Source of the DNA: Hymenobacter psoromatis
GTDB taxonomy: Bacteria > Bacteroidota > Bacteroidia > Cytophagales > Hymenobacteraceae
Assembly (NCBI GenBank): GCA_001596155.1
Contig: CP014769.1
Location: 62,001 to 126,000, forward strand
DNA: 64,000 nucleotides
Reading direction: 5' to 3'
Numbering within the stretch: position 1 is the stretch's first letter; every line of letters begins with the position of its first letter. Below the pieces are notes generated by a model, which saw only the letters and a list, made by a program, of their open reading frames with translations, was not told the origin of the DNA and made no database searches. This document shows, in pieces, positions 44,670 to 53,708 of this stretch. A program made the translations under genes and the position numbers.

Positions 44670-47024
44670 ATGAAAAGATTTAATTTCCCCTTCGGGCTGG
44701 CCTGGCTGACTTTGTTGCTGCTGGGCCCGCCGCCCGCCGCCCAGGCCCAGACGCGCGTCACGCTCAGCGGCACCGTGCAGGATGCCCAAACGGGGGAGAG
44801 CCTGAGCGGGGCCACCATCCGCCTGGTCGAGTTGCCCGGCACGGGCACCGCGGCCAACGCCTACGGCTTCTTCTCGCTGAGTGCGCCGGCGGGTACCTAC
44901 ACCGTGGAGGCCAGCTTCGTGGGCTACGCGCCGCAGCAGCGGAAGCTGACGGCCACTATTAGCCAGCGCGTCGATTTCAAACTGGCCCCGGGCGGGAGCG
45001 AGTTGAGCGAAGTGGTGGTGACGGCCCGCAGCGCCGAAGCGGCCATCAGCAAGGCGCAGATGGGCGTCGAAATTATTGACCTCAAGCAGATTGCTAAGGT
45101 GCCGGTGCTCTTCGGCGAGAAGGATGTGCTCAAATCCCTGACCCTGCTGCCGGGCATTAAGTCGGCGGGGGAGGGCAGCAGCGGCTTCTCAGTGCGGGGC
45201 GGGGCCTACGACCAGAACCTGATTCTGCTCGACGAGGCCCCGGTGTACAACGCCTCGCACCTACTGGGCTTCTTCTCCACCTTCAACTCCGATGCCATCA
45301 AGGACCTGACCGTGTACAAGGGTGGGATGCCGGCCCAGTACGGCGGGCGGCTCTCGTCGGTGGTCGATATCAAGATGAAGGAGGGCAACAACCAGCAGCT
45401 GCACGGCAGCGGCGGTATTGGTCTCATTGCCTCGCGCCTAGCCCTGGAAGGCCCCATCGTGAAGAACAAGGGCTCGTTCCTGCTCACCGGCCGGCGTACC
45501 TATGCCGACCTGTTTCTTCAGCTCTCGTCGAACGAGACCACCAAAAAGGCGCAGCTCTACTTTTACGACTTCAACGCCAAGGCCAATTACACCCTCAACG
45601 AGCGCAACCGCCTGTACTTCTCGGGCTACTTGGGTAAAGACCTACTGGGCCTGGCCGGCACTTACGGCCAAAACTACGGCAACCAGACGGCCACCCTGCG
45701 CTGGAACCACTTGTTTTCGGACCGGGTGTTTTCCAATACCTCACTGATTTACAGCAAGTACGATTATCAGGTTACGCTGACTTCCAACAGCCAGGACTAC
45801 GGCATCGACTCCAAAATTCAGGACTACAACCTCAAGCAGGACTTCGAATTTACGCTCGGCCCGACCCAGAAACTCCGCTTCGGCGGGCAGGCCATCTACC
45901 ACACCATCACGCCCGGCCACCTGACGGCGGCCACCGACGCGGCCGTGAACGCCACGCCTACCAAGCCCAACTACTCGCTTGAATCGGCTGCCTACGTCTC
46001 GCACGAGTGGCAGGCCGCGCCGCGCCTCAACTTCACCACCGGCCTGCGGCTGTCGGTGTTCAGCCTGCTCGGTACGGGCACCTACTCGACCTACGACGCG
46101 GCAGGCAACACGCTGGTCAGCACCGATTACACCAAGAAAAACGAAGTGCTCAAAACCTACGTCAACCTGGAGCCGCGCTTCGCGGGGAGCTACCAGCTCA
46201 ACGAGGCCAGCACCGTGAAGGCCGGCTACGCCCGCAACGTGCAGAACCTGCACCTGCTCAGCAACACCAACGCCGCCTCGCCCACCGACCTCTACGTGCC
46301 CACTACTTTCAACGTGAAGCCCGAGCTGGCCGACCAATTTTCGGTGGGCTATTACCGCTCGCTGGGGGCCAAAAAGGCGTATTCGCTGGTCGTGGAGAGC
46401 TACTACAAGACGATGAGCCACCAGATTGACTACCGCAACGGCACGGAGCTGCGCGGCAATTTCGACGTGGAAAGCAGCCTGCTCTACGGCAAGGGCCGGG
46501 CCTATGGGGTCGAGTTTCTGCTGCGTAAAGACGCGGGCCGCCTCACCGGCTGGCTGGGCTACACGCTGAGCAAAACCGAGCGGCAGTTTACGGATGTGAA
46601 CGCGGGGTCCTGGTACCCGGCTCGGCAGGACCGGCCCCACGACCTGTCGCTGGTGGTGCTCTACCAGCGCAATCCGCAGTGGAATTTCTCGGGCACCTTC
46701 CTGGCCAGCACCGGCAGCGCGGCCACCTTCCCGGTGGGCAAATACGACGTGGCGGGCCAGGCCATCAGCTACTACGGCCTGCGCAACGCCGACCGTCTGC
46801 CCAACTACTACCGCCTGGACCTGGGCGCGACCTACGAGAAGCCCGGCCAGGAACACCACCGCATTCGCAGCAGCTGGACGTTCTCGATTTACAACGTGCT
46901 GGGCCGGGAGAATACGTACAGCCTCCGCTTCCGGCAAGACCCCAATGACGCCACCAGAACGGAGGCCATCCAAACCTCGCTGTTCCGCCAGATTCCCTCC
47001 GTCACCTATAATTTCAACTTTTAA
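44670..47024 (+). CDS. TonB-dependent outer-membrane receptor with carboxypeptidase-like N-terminal domain
   Basis: A 784-residue receptor. The signal peptide ends at A-Q-A near residue 25; residues ~30-115 form the carboxypeptidase-like regulatory domain (V-T-L-S-G-T-V-Q-D-A-Q-T-G-E-S-L-S-G-A-T), typical of Bacteroidota. The plug follows, with V-L-K-S-L-T-L-L-P-G-I-K and F-S-V-R-G-G-A-Y-D-Q-N-L-I-L-L-D-E-A-P-V-Y. The remainder is the 22-strand barrel ending in aromatic residues (V-T-Y-N-F-N-F). It imports a ligand with TonB energy. The DUF4249 lipoprotein starts three bases after it and should be its surface partner. Ligand unknown. Confidence 0.95.
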   Translation: MKRFNFPFGLAWLTLLLLGPPPAAQAQTRVTLSGTVQDAQTGESLSGATIRLVELPGTGTAANAYGFFSLSAPAGTYTVEASFVGYAPQQRKLTATISQRVDFKLAPGGSELSEVVVTARSAEAAISKAQMGVEIIDLKQIAKVPVLFGEKDVLKSLTLLPGIKSAGEGSSGFSVRGGAYDQNLILLDEAPVYNASHLLGFFSTFNSDAIKDLTVYKGGMPAQYGGRLSSVVDIKMKEGNNQQLHGSGGIGLIASRLALEGPIVKNKGSFLLTGRRTYADLFLQLSSNETTKKAQLYFYDFNAKANYTLNERNRLYFSGYLGKDLLGLAGTYGQNYGNQTATLRWNHLFSDRVFSNTSLIYSKYDYQVTLTSNSQDYGIDSKIQDYNLKQDFEFTLGPTQKLRFGGQAIYHTITPGHLTAATDAAVNATPTKPNYSLESAAYVSHEWQAAPRLNFTTGLRLSVFSLLGTGTYSTYDAAGNTLVSTDYTKKNEVLKTYVNLEPRFAGSYQLNEASTVKAGYARNVQNLHLLSNTNAASPTDLYVPTTFNVKPELADQFSVGYYRSLGAKKAYSLVVESYYKTMSHQIDYRNGTELRGNFDVESSLLYGKGRAYGVEFLLRKDAGRLTGWLGYTLSKTERQFTDVNAGSWYPARQDRPHDLSLVVLYQRNPQWNFSGTFLASTGSAATFPVGKYDVAGQAISYYGLRNADRLPNYYRLDLGATYEKPGQEHHRIRSSWTFSIYNVLGRENTYSLRFRQDPNDATRTEAIQTSLFRQIPSVTYNFNF

Positions 47025-47027
47025 GCC

Positions 47028-47873
47028 ATGTTCACCTCTCTGCACAAGCGGCTCCTGACCGCTGCGGCGCTGCTGCTGACCGCCACCGGCTGTGAAAAAG
47101 TCCTCGACCTGCCCCTGAAAACCTCGCCCGTGAACATCGTCATCGAAGGCAACCTGGTGGACGACAACCGGCCCGCCCAGGTACGCCTCACTACGTCAGT
47201 TAATTACAAGCAAGCCAACGCATATCCGCCCGTCACCGGGGCCGTCGTTACCCTCTCCGACAATGCCGGTAGCTTGGAAGTGCTGCGCGAAACCAGTCCC
47301 GGCCAGTACGTGGGCGCTACCCTCCGGGGCGTGCCGGGCCGGGTGTACACGTTGCGGGTCGAAACCGGCGGCGCGGCCTACGTGGCCGTGTCCACCCTGC
47401 CAGCGGTGGTGCCCTTCGAGGAGGTGCACACCGAGCCGGGCGCATTCGGAAACGACGACGGCTTGCAAACCGTCGTGCAGTACACCGACCCGGTGGGCCT
47501 GGGCAACAGCTACCTGTTCCGCCAGTACCGCAACGGCCAGCTCAACAAAACCATTTACCTGCAAAACGATAAGTTTAACGACGGCAAGCATGTGGACCAG
47601 CAGCTACGCAGCGGCAACAGCGGGCCCGGCGGCAACGCAGGCGGCCCGCCCCCCGCGCCTATCGACTTGCTCATTTCCGGCGACAGTCTGACCGTGGAGA
47701 TGCAGAACGTCGACCCCGGCGTGTACCAATACTTCAGCACCCTGAACCGGATTTTGCAGGAAAACCCCGCCTCCAGCGTGACACCGGCCAACCCCACGTC
47801 CAATTTCAGCGGCGGGGCCCTGGGCTATTTCAGCGCTCATTCGCGGCGCGTGCGGCGGATTAAAGTACCGTAG
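47028..47873 (+). CDS. DUF4249 domain lipoprotein
   Basis: A 281-residue lipoprotein: signal core A-A-L-L-L-T-A-T-G-C with lipobox cysteine. The mature start E-K-V-L-D-L-P-L and I-V-I-E-G-N-L-V-D-D, followed by V-T-G-A-V-V-T-L-S-D-N, is the DUF4249 pattern, found paired with TonB-dependent receptors in Bacteroidota. The gene follows the receptor with three bases between, so they form one operon. It probably caps or serves the receptor outside the outer membrane. Confidence 0.9.
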   Translation: MFTSLHKRLLTAAALLLTATGCEKVLDLPLKTSPVNIVIEGNLVDDNRPAQVRLTTSVNYKQANAYPPVTGAVVTLSDNAGSLEVLRETSPGQYVGATLRGVPGRVYTLRVETGGAAYVAVSTLPAVVPFEEVHTEPGAFGNDDGLQTVVQYTDPVGLGNSYLFRQYRNGQLNKTIYLQNDKFNDGKHVDQQLRSGNSGPGGNAGGPPPAPIDLLISGDSLTVEMQNVDPGVYQYFSTLNRILQENPASSVTPANPTSNFSGGALGYFSAHSRRVRRIKVP

Positions 47874-48148
47874 GCGAGGCACCATGTGTTTGAATGGGCT
47901 AGAGGAAGGATTAAAAGACCGGCTGAAAGAGGGTTTAATTGCAGTTACGCAGCCGGGGGTAGCGCGTTCTTAACGAAGGCGTTACGTACTATCAGGCTTT
48001 AAATTTTAGCTTAAAATCCGTTTGGAAATTGGTAAGGTTCCGAAGGAAAATTATGCTCATCTGGCGAATTCCTGGACGGCTTCCAGGTACGCCAGCGTGC
48101 TCCCACAGGCTTTAAACCTCCATCTCTCCCATTTAACTTTTTCGCACG

Positions 48149-49387
48149 ATGAAACTACCTTTCTTTTTCCTCTTGCTGACCGGCTGGCTGCTCGCCGCCC
48201 GTCCCGCCGCCGCCCAGGCCCAAATTGACACCACGCGAGGGCGCTACTACCAGCCCGTTTTCGCCAGCGTGGACGTGGTGCGCAACGTGACTTACGGCGC
48301 GGCCACTACCTACACTGGCGGCACCCAAATGCTGACGATGGACGTGTACCAGCCCACCGGTGATACCGTGCAGCGCCGGCCGCTCGTCATTTTTGCCCAC
48401 CAGGGCGGCTTCTTTGTCGGCTCGAAAACGGATGTCTATATGGTGGCCGTGTGTACCCGGCTGGCCCGGCTGGGCTACGTCACGGCCAGCATCGAGTACC
48501 GGCTGGGCTTCCCTGTCACCGGCTACCTGGCCCCGGCCGATACGGTGGGCGTGGCCCAGGCCGCCGTGCGCGGGATGCAGGACATGCGGGCCGCCGTGCG
48601 CTTCTTTCGCCAGGACGCGGCCACTGCCAAAGCCTACCGCGTTCATCCGAATTACCTGGTAGTGGGCGGCTCGTCGGCCGGGGCCTTCATGGCCCTCGAA
48701 ACCGGCTACATCGATAAACCCGCCGAAGTACCGGCCTACGTGGGCCTGGCCGCGCTCGGCGGCATCGAGGGTGCCAGCGGCAACCCCGGCTTCAGCAGCG
48801 CCGTGCTAGCCGTGCTCAACCTGAGCGGGGCCACCCAAAGCCCCGGCATCATTGAAGCCGGCAACGCGCCGCTGTGCAGCATCCACGGCACGGCTGATGC
48901 CACGGTACCCTACTTCCAGGGCAAAATCGGTTCGGTGCTGCCGCCCAAGTACGTGTATGGCAGCGGTCGGCTCAATCCCCGCGCCACCGCCGTGGGCATC
49001 CGCAACACGTTGCGTGCGCTCCGGGGCGCGGGCCACATTCCGGCCGAAAGCAGCCCCGCTTACGCTGACACCGCGTTCTGGACCATCCGCGACTTCCTGC
49101 GGCCCCTGCTACGGCAGGCTGGCTCGCCGCTGGCGGCCACGGCCGCTACTCCCGCCGGCGCAACGGCCCAGGCCTACCCCAACCCCGCCCAAGAGGCCGT
49201 GCAGCTGGTGGTGCCGGCCGCCTGGCACCAACTCGGCGAGGCCCAATTGCTCGACCTGTCCGGCCGCGTGGTGCGCCGTCTCGATTCGCGCCCGACGGAC
49301 CTGCGCCTGGTCCGCGAAAACCTGGCCGCCGGCGTGTACCTGCTCCGCTTTCCCGGCCAGGTACCGCTGCGCTTAGTGTTTGAGTAA
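48149..49387 (+). CDS. Secreted alpha/beta hydrolase (esterase) with T9SS C-terminal sorting domain
   Basis: A 412-residue protein. Signal peptide (F-F-L-L-L-T-G-W-L-L-A-A then A-Q-A). The hydrolase core has V-I-F-A-H-Q-G-G-F-F-V-G in the oxyanion region and the nucleophile elbow G-G-S-S-A-G, with a late C-S-I-H-G-T-A-D and G-A-G-H supplying acid and histidine. The last ~80 residues, A-Y-P-N-P-A-Q-E-A-V-Q-L-V-V-P, L-D-L-S-G-R-V-V-R and A-A-G-V-Y-L-L-R-F, are a type A sorting domain for type IX secretion, so the enzyme is exported to the cell surface or outside. Its stop abuts a Tn3-type miniature element. Confidence 0.93.
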   Translation: MKLPFFFLLLTGWLLAARPAAAQAQIDTTRGRYYQPVFASVDVVRNVTYGAATTYTGGTQMLTMDVYQPTGDTVQRRPLVIFAHQGGFFVGSKTDVYMVAVCTRLARLGYVTASIEYRLGFPVTGYLAPADTVGVAQAAVRGMQDMRAAVRFFRQDAATAKAYRVHPNYLVVGGSSAGAFMALETGYIDKPAEVPAYVGLAALGGIEGASGNPGFSSAVLAVLNLSGATQSPGIIEAGNAPLCSIHGTADATVPYFQGKIGSVLPPKYVYGSGRLNPRATAVGIRNTLRALRGAGHIPAESSPAYADTAFWTIRDFLRPLLRQAGSPLAATAATPAGATAQAYPNPAQEAVQLVVPAAWHQLGEAQLLDLSGRVVRRLDSRPTDLRLVRENLAAGVYLLRFPGQVPLRLVFE

Positions 49388-49389
49388 CA

Positions 49390-49650
49390 GGGGTCGCCCG
49401 ATAGTAGGAACGAAAAATAACGCTAAGCTCAGTTGACCGTCAAAACCAAGCATTTTTCCTCAATAGGTCAGCTATTGAGGCTAGGACAGGCCGTTGCTAC
49501 GTGGGATGAGCAAAGAATACGCGCCGGCTACGGCAGCGCGTATGTTCCGCTAAAACAGCTTTTGTAGCGTTAAAACGGACGTTTTCTGAGCTAGCTCGCC
49601 GGCTCAAAAATCTCTAGCGTTGTTTTCCATTCCTACTATCGGGCGACCCC
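49390..49650. mobile_element. Tn3-derived inverted-repeat miniature element (261 bp)
   Basis: The left end GGGGTCGCCCGATAGTAGGA continues to CGCTAAG at 49427, a 38-bp Tn3-type repeat; the right end (49614-49650) is its inverse with few changes. The element begins two bases after the esterase stop. Flanking pentamers TAACA and TTACT agree at three of five positions. The solitary repeat at 9926 belongs to the same type. Confidence 0.82.
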
Positions 49651-49752
49651 TTACTGGCCGGCCTTGGCCCGGGTACTGGCGCTACTTCGAATGACAGGCA
49701 CAAATACGCCGAGTATACCGGCTGACATAGCAACCTATACATGTCAGCTAAC

Positions 49753-50840
49753 TAAGTAACCATTGGCAAATAGTTTATGTTATTATTCTTACCTTTATAG
49801 CATGGGAAGAGTCAACACACCAGTACTAAGTGAGTCAGCTAAATTAATCTTAGAACAGGGAGCAAGAACAGGAAATACAGCCTGTTTTCGCACTAGATGT
49901 GAAGTAGTTTTGCTAAAAGCTGCGGGACTAGCTTCTGAGCAGGTAGCTAAGCTTACGACCATGACCTATGTGAGTGTTAATGCGTGGACAAAACGGTATA
50001 AAGAGGAGGGTATGGACGGATTAAAAACAAAGGCTGGACGCGGGCGAAAAGCAGTGCTCAGCGTGGAGGTTGATAAGGAATCCGTTTTGCAAGCTGTACA
50101 AGCGAACAGACAGCGTATTCAAACTGCCAAAGCGGCATGGGAACAGGAATCTAGCAAAGTAGTTAGCCTAAGTACATTCAAAGGTTTTTTAAAAGTCTTA
50201 ACGGACGATATAAGCGGATAAGAAAGCGTTGTAAAGGGAAACCCAACCCGGAATTATACGGGCTAAAAGTAGAGCAACTAGCTGATTTGGAGAAGCTAGC
50301 TCAGCAAGATTTTATAGACTTATTCTATGGAGATGAAAGTCATGTTTGCAGTACGGGCTATGTTCCTTACGGCTGGCAATTTCCGGGAGAGGAGGTTTTC
50401 ATACCTGTTGAAAAAGGCTATAAAATTAACGTGTGGGGTCTTATCAGCCGAAGCAATCAAACGCATTGGCTAACGACCGAAGGGAATATTAATGCAAGGT
50501 TTGTGTTTACGCAATTAGACGAATTATCCTTTCGCATTCGAAAGCCGACGGTGATTGTAGTAGATAACGCGAGTATTCACAAAGCCCAACTTATCCAGCA
50601 GCAATTACCCTTCTGGGAAGACCGGGGATTATACGTATTTTATTTGCCTACTTATTCTCCACACCTCAATCTGGCGGAAACACTCTGGCGTAAACTGAAA
50701 AAAGAACAGCTCGACCCAGTTGACTATTCTACCAAAGATACCCTTTTCTATGCAGTTAACCGATGTTTAGCGCAGGCAGGAAATTTATGGAGAATAAATT
50801 TCTCCGAATTTAACATGAGCTAATTGTTAACGAGTACTTA
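49753..50840 (+). mobile_element. IS630-family element
   Basis: Imperfect inverted ends TAAGTA..C.TT..CAA.TAG bound the element (left from 49753, right to 50840), with TA at both outer edges as expected for the TA target of this family. Composition is AT-rich compared with its neighbours, indicating recent arrival. Confidence 0.7.
49802..50823 (+). CDS. IS630-family transposase in two frames
   Basis: The first frame (49802-50221) encodes the HTH part: R-C-E-V-V-L-L-K-A-A-G-L, A-W-T-K-R-Y-K-E-E-G-M-D-G-L. Near 50205 the reading shifts: the next frame gives Y-K-R-I-R-K-R-C-K-G-K-P-N-P-E-L-Y and runs to 50823 with F-Y-G-D-E-S-H-V (first D), V-I-V-V-D-N-A-S-I-H-K (second D) and Y-S-P-H-L-N-L-A-E-T-L-W (glutamate). 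Several IS630 groups use a programmed shift to join these parts, so it may be functional; a simple frameshift mutation is the alternative. Confidence 0.8.
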
Positions 50841-51162
50841 CCCCCGCTATATTGCAAGCAGCTCTTTTCATCGCTTTCATTTCGTCACTTGTAAGCTTTC
50901 CTCTGAAAATCAATTTTTTACTCGCCTTAATCAGCCTGAGCACTGGGCTGCTTTCTCCTGTGATAGAGTGGGCCCCCGGGGTGGCGCTGCACGGCTCCGC
51001 TAACCTCACTATTCTCCTCGACGACAAGCCCACTGGTACCAGCAACGGCTAGCAAAAAAATTGAGTCCGCTCTTATGTAGTGGTAGCAGCTTTGAGGAAG
51101 CGGGCTGGCCGCCAGCCAAGAGACATTATCCTATCCAGCACCTGCTTATTAACCACGAAAAA
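50841..51162. other. Spacer with no recognised feature
   Basis: Between the IS630 end and the permease start no gene is convincing. A 66-codon frame at 50852 encodes a hydrophobic string that could be the remnant of a membrane protein, but there is no support for it. Confidence 0.3.
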
Positions 51163-51918
51163 ATGGTCAATTTCAAGTTCCCTCAGCCAATTTCTGCTTT
51201 CGGCCGCTTCGTGCTGCTGTTATTCGCCGCGGTTACCCAACCTGAGGGCTGGCAAGTGCTTGGGCGGCGGACCCTGGACGAAGCGGTACTTATCGGGACC
51301 GACTCGGTCTTTATCGTGGGCTTGGTAGCCAGCTTCATCGGGGCCGTCACGTGCGTACAGATTACCTATAACCTAGTCAACCCCTTCGTGCCGATGAGCA
51401 TGGTGGGCTACATGGTGCGCGAGATGACGATACTGGAGTTAGCCCCCACCATTACCAGCATCGTGCTGGCCGGCAAGGTGGGTTCATCCATCGCCGGCGG
51501 GCTGGGCACGATGCGCATCACGGAGCAGATTTCGGCCCTGGATGTGATGGGTATCAACTCAGCCTCTTATCTGATATTACCACGGGTGCTGGCGGCGCTG
51601 TTTGTGTTTCCGCTGCTCGTCATGCTGGCCATGAACCTAAGCATCCTGGGCGGCTACGTGGCCAGTCAGGTGCTGGGGCTGATGGCTGGCAACGACTACA
51701 TCACCGGACTTCGCTACGACTTCGTGCCCTATACAGTGGTTTTCTCCCTCATTAAATCGGTCGTCTTCGCATTTCTGATAGCCAGTATCTCGGCCTACAA
51801 AGGTTACACCATGCACGGCGGGGCCCTCGAAGTAGGGCTGGCCAGCACGGCCGCCGTGACCAATTCCATTATTGCCGTTCTGCTAGCCGACTACGTACTA
51901 GCCGCCCTCTTACTGTGA
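51163..51918 (+). CDS. mlaE: MlaE-family ABC transporter permease
   Basis: A 251-residue integral membrane protein with five to six hydrophobic segments. The family's motif region is seen in E-L-A-P-T-I-T-S-I-V-L-A-G-K-V-G-S-S-I-A-G-G-L-G-T-M-R-I-T-E-Q-I-S-A-L-D-V-M-G, the G-x-x-x-x-x-E-L-G coupling-helix part of MlaE. MlaE works with an ATPase (MlaF) and an MCE-domain protein (MlaD) to move phospholipids between membranes. Neither partner is adjacent, so this is an orphan copy or depends on partners elsewhere. The ATG at 51163 gives the usual N-terminus. Confidence 0.9.
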   Translation: MVNFKFPQPISAFGRFVLLLFAAVTQPEGWQVLGRRTLDEAVLIGTDSVFIVGLVASFIGAVTCVQITYNLVNPFVPMSMVGYMVREMTILELAPTITSIVLAGKVGSSIAGGLGTMRITEQISALDVMGINSASYLILPRVLAALFVFPLLVMLAMNLSILGGYVASQVLGLMAGNDYITGLRYDFVPYTVVFSLIKSVVFAFLIASISAYKGYTMHGGALEVGLASTAAVTNSIIAVLLADYVLAALLL

Positions 51919-52154
51919 AGAAGCTATAGTAGGCGGGAGGGCAGGCACTCGTAAAATAGTGCGCTTCGAAATGGGGGTAGCCGCCTCCTCCTGCATCTGC
52001 TTTTAGACGGGTCTGGCGGTCGGAAACACCTGCTGCGTGGTCGTCAGCTCGCCAGTAACACTACCGGCCCGGAGCTTCCGCCATACCCTGCCAATTGCGC
52101 CCAACCAATTGGGCCGGAAGCAAGCGTAAGCTTCCTCACTACTTGATAACCAAT

Positions 52155-53309
52155 ATGCCACACTCCTTGCTTCGCCCGTGCCCACGGATGCACTGCTTGC
52201 CGCGCCACCTGGCGTGGTTGCTCCTTCTGCTCAACTGGCCTGGTCTGGTGCTGGCGCAGTCCAAGCCGTACCGCACCGAAAATGTTATCTTGGTGACGCT
52301 CGACGGCATGCGCTGGCAGGAAATATTTGGGGGTGCCAAGGAGCGGCGGCTGGGCCGCGCCGCCGGGCAACGGGTGGCTCCTGAGGCCCGGTCAACGGCC
52401 GAGCAGCGCCGACGGGCGTTGCTGCCCTTCTTGTGGGACACGGTGGCCGCACAGGGACAGCTCTACGGCAACCGCGTCTCCGGCAACCGGGTCAATGTGG
52501 CTAATTACCAGCATTTCTCTTATCCGGGCTATCAAGAACTGCTCACGGGGTTTCCGAACGCCTGCATCCTCAGCAATGCGCCGGTCGACAACCACTACCC
52601 CTCTGTGCTGACCAGCCTCAACCAGGCCCCCGCCTACCAGGGGCGAGTGGCCGCTTTCGCTTCGTGGTCGGTGCTGGGTCACATCCTCAATGCGCCGTGC
52701 TGTGACTTTCCCGTGAACGCCGGCTGGCAGCCCGCCGCCGGGCCCGGCCTAACGGCCCACGAGCAGCAGCTCAACGCCTACCTGCGGACATGCCCGCGGC
52801 CGTTTGTCCACGTGCGCACCGATACGCTCACTTTTGCTTACGCCTTCGACTACCTCCAGCGCCGGCAGCCGCGGGTACTTTACATCGGCTTCGGCGAGAC
52901 CGACGAGCTGGCCCACGAGGGCCGTTATGCAGACTATTTAGCGGCGGCTCACGCGGCCGACCACTGTCTGGCGCAGCTCTGGGCCTACGTACAGGCCACG
53001 CCGCGCTACCGTAACAAGACGACGCTGCTCATTACCACCGACCACGGTCGGGGCCAGGGCCCCTTGTGGCGCCAGCACGGCTTATGGGTGCCGGGCTCGG
53101 GCCAGACCTGGCTGGCGGTGCTCGGACCCGATACGCCCCCCACGGGCGAACAGCGGGGCCGGGGCCAGCTCTACGCCAAGCAAGTAGCCCAGACCCTGGC
53201 GCACTTACTGGCCGTCCCGTATCAAGGTGCACGGCCGACGGGTCCGGTTGTGGAGGGCCTGTTCCTAGATTACCCACTGCTAGATTACCCCCTGGCCCGA
53301 GGTCGGTAG
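52155..53309 (+). CDS. Alkaline phosphatase-like family protein, exported
   Basis: A 384-residue protein from ATG 52155, with a signal peptide (L-A-W-L-L-L-L-L-N-W-P-G-L-V-L-A). The mature part has V-I-L-V-T-L-D-G-M-R-W-Q-E-I-F-G-G with the metal aspartate, H-F-S-Y-P-G-Y-Q-E-L with a serine in the nucleophile position, I-G-F-G-E-T-D-E-L-A-H and L-I-T-T-D-H-G-R-G with further metal ligands. This is the alkaline-phosphatase superfamily, phosphodiesterase/sulfatase branch. The C-terminus repeats L-D-Y-P-L twice. Substrate unknown. Confidence 0.83.
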   Translation: MPHSLLRPCPRMHCLPRHLAWLLLLLNWPGLVLAQSKPYRTENVILVTLDGMRWQEIFGGAKERRLGRAAGQRVAPEARSTAEQRRRALLPFLWDTVAAQGQLYGNRVSGNRVNVANYQHFSYPGYQELLTGFPNACILSNAPVDNHYPSVLTSLNQAPAYQGRVAAFASWSVLGHILNAPCCDFPVNAGWQPAAGPGLTAHEQQLNAYLRTCPRPFVHVRTDTLTFAYAFDYLQRRQPRVLYIGFGETDELAHEGRYADYLAAAHAADHCLAQLWAYVQATPRYRNKTTLLITTDHGRGQGPLWRQHGLWVPGSGQTWLAVLGPDTPPTGEQRGRGQLYAKQVAQTLAHLLAVPYQGARPTGPVVEGLFLDYPLLDYPLARGR

Positions 53310-53708
53310 CTTGTTCGTCCAGCCAAGTGCTACTCCGCGAGGACCAAGCGTACACCACGGGTTCGGCAAGAGCCGTCTCTGGCGTCTGTTCTGCATTTGC
53401 TTATAGCTTTCAGAGGCCGGCATCCACCCGCTGCCACCCAACCAGCAGGAAATCAACATCATGACTCTCTTCGGAGAAGCGGCGTTCAAGTTGCTCACAT
53501 TGGGTGTGCCAGTTAACTCAGCGCGTGCAGGTGGCCATTAAGACATTTTAGAACGCCAGCAAGGGCACCCGTCAGCGGCTGGCCCGCGCAAGGATAATTT
53601 ACCGCGAATGAAATGATGCCGCCTCACTAGGCACCTAAAACTTCTTGCTGTACCCAGCTCGGCTGGTATTCAGTCTCGTTTTTCCATTTATCTTAAGTAT
53701 TTCGTCTT
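53310..53708. other. Spacer with no recognised feature
   Basis: About 400 bases without a convincing gene or repeat. Confidence 0.3.

Noticed and set aside
45741-47045. A 434-codon minus-strand frame opposite the TonB-dependent receptor
   Set aside because: Antisense shadow of a clear receptor gene; no motif and no plausible start region.
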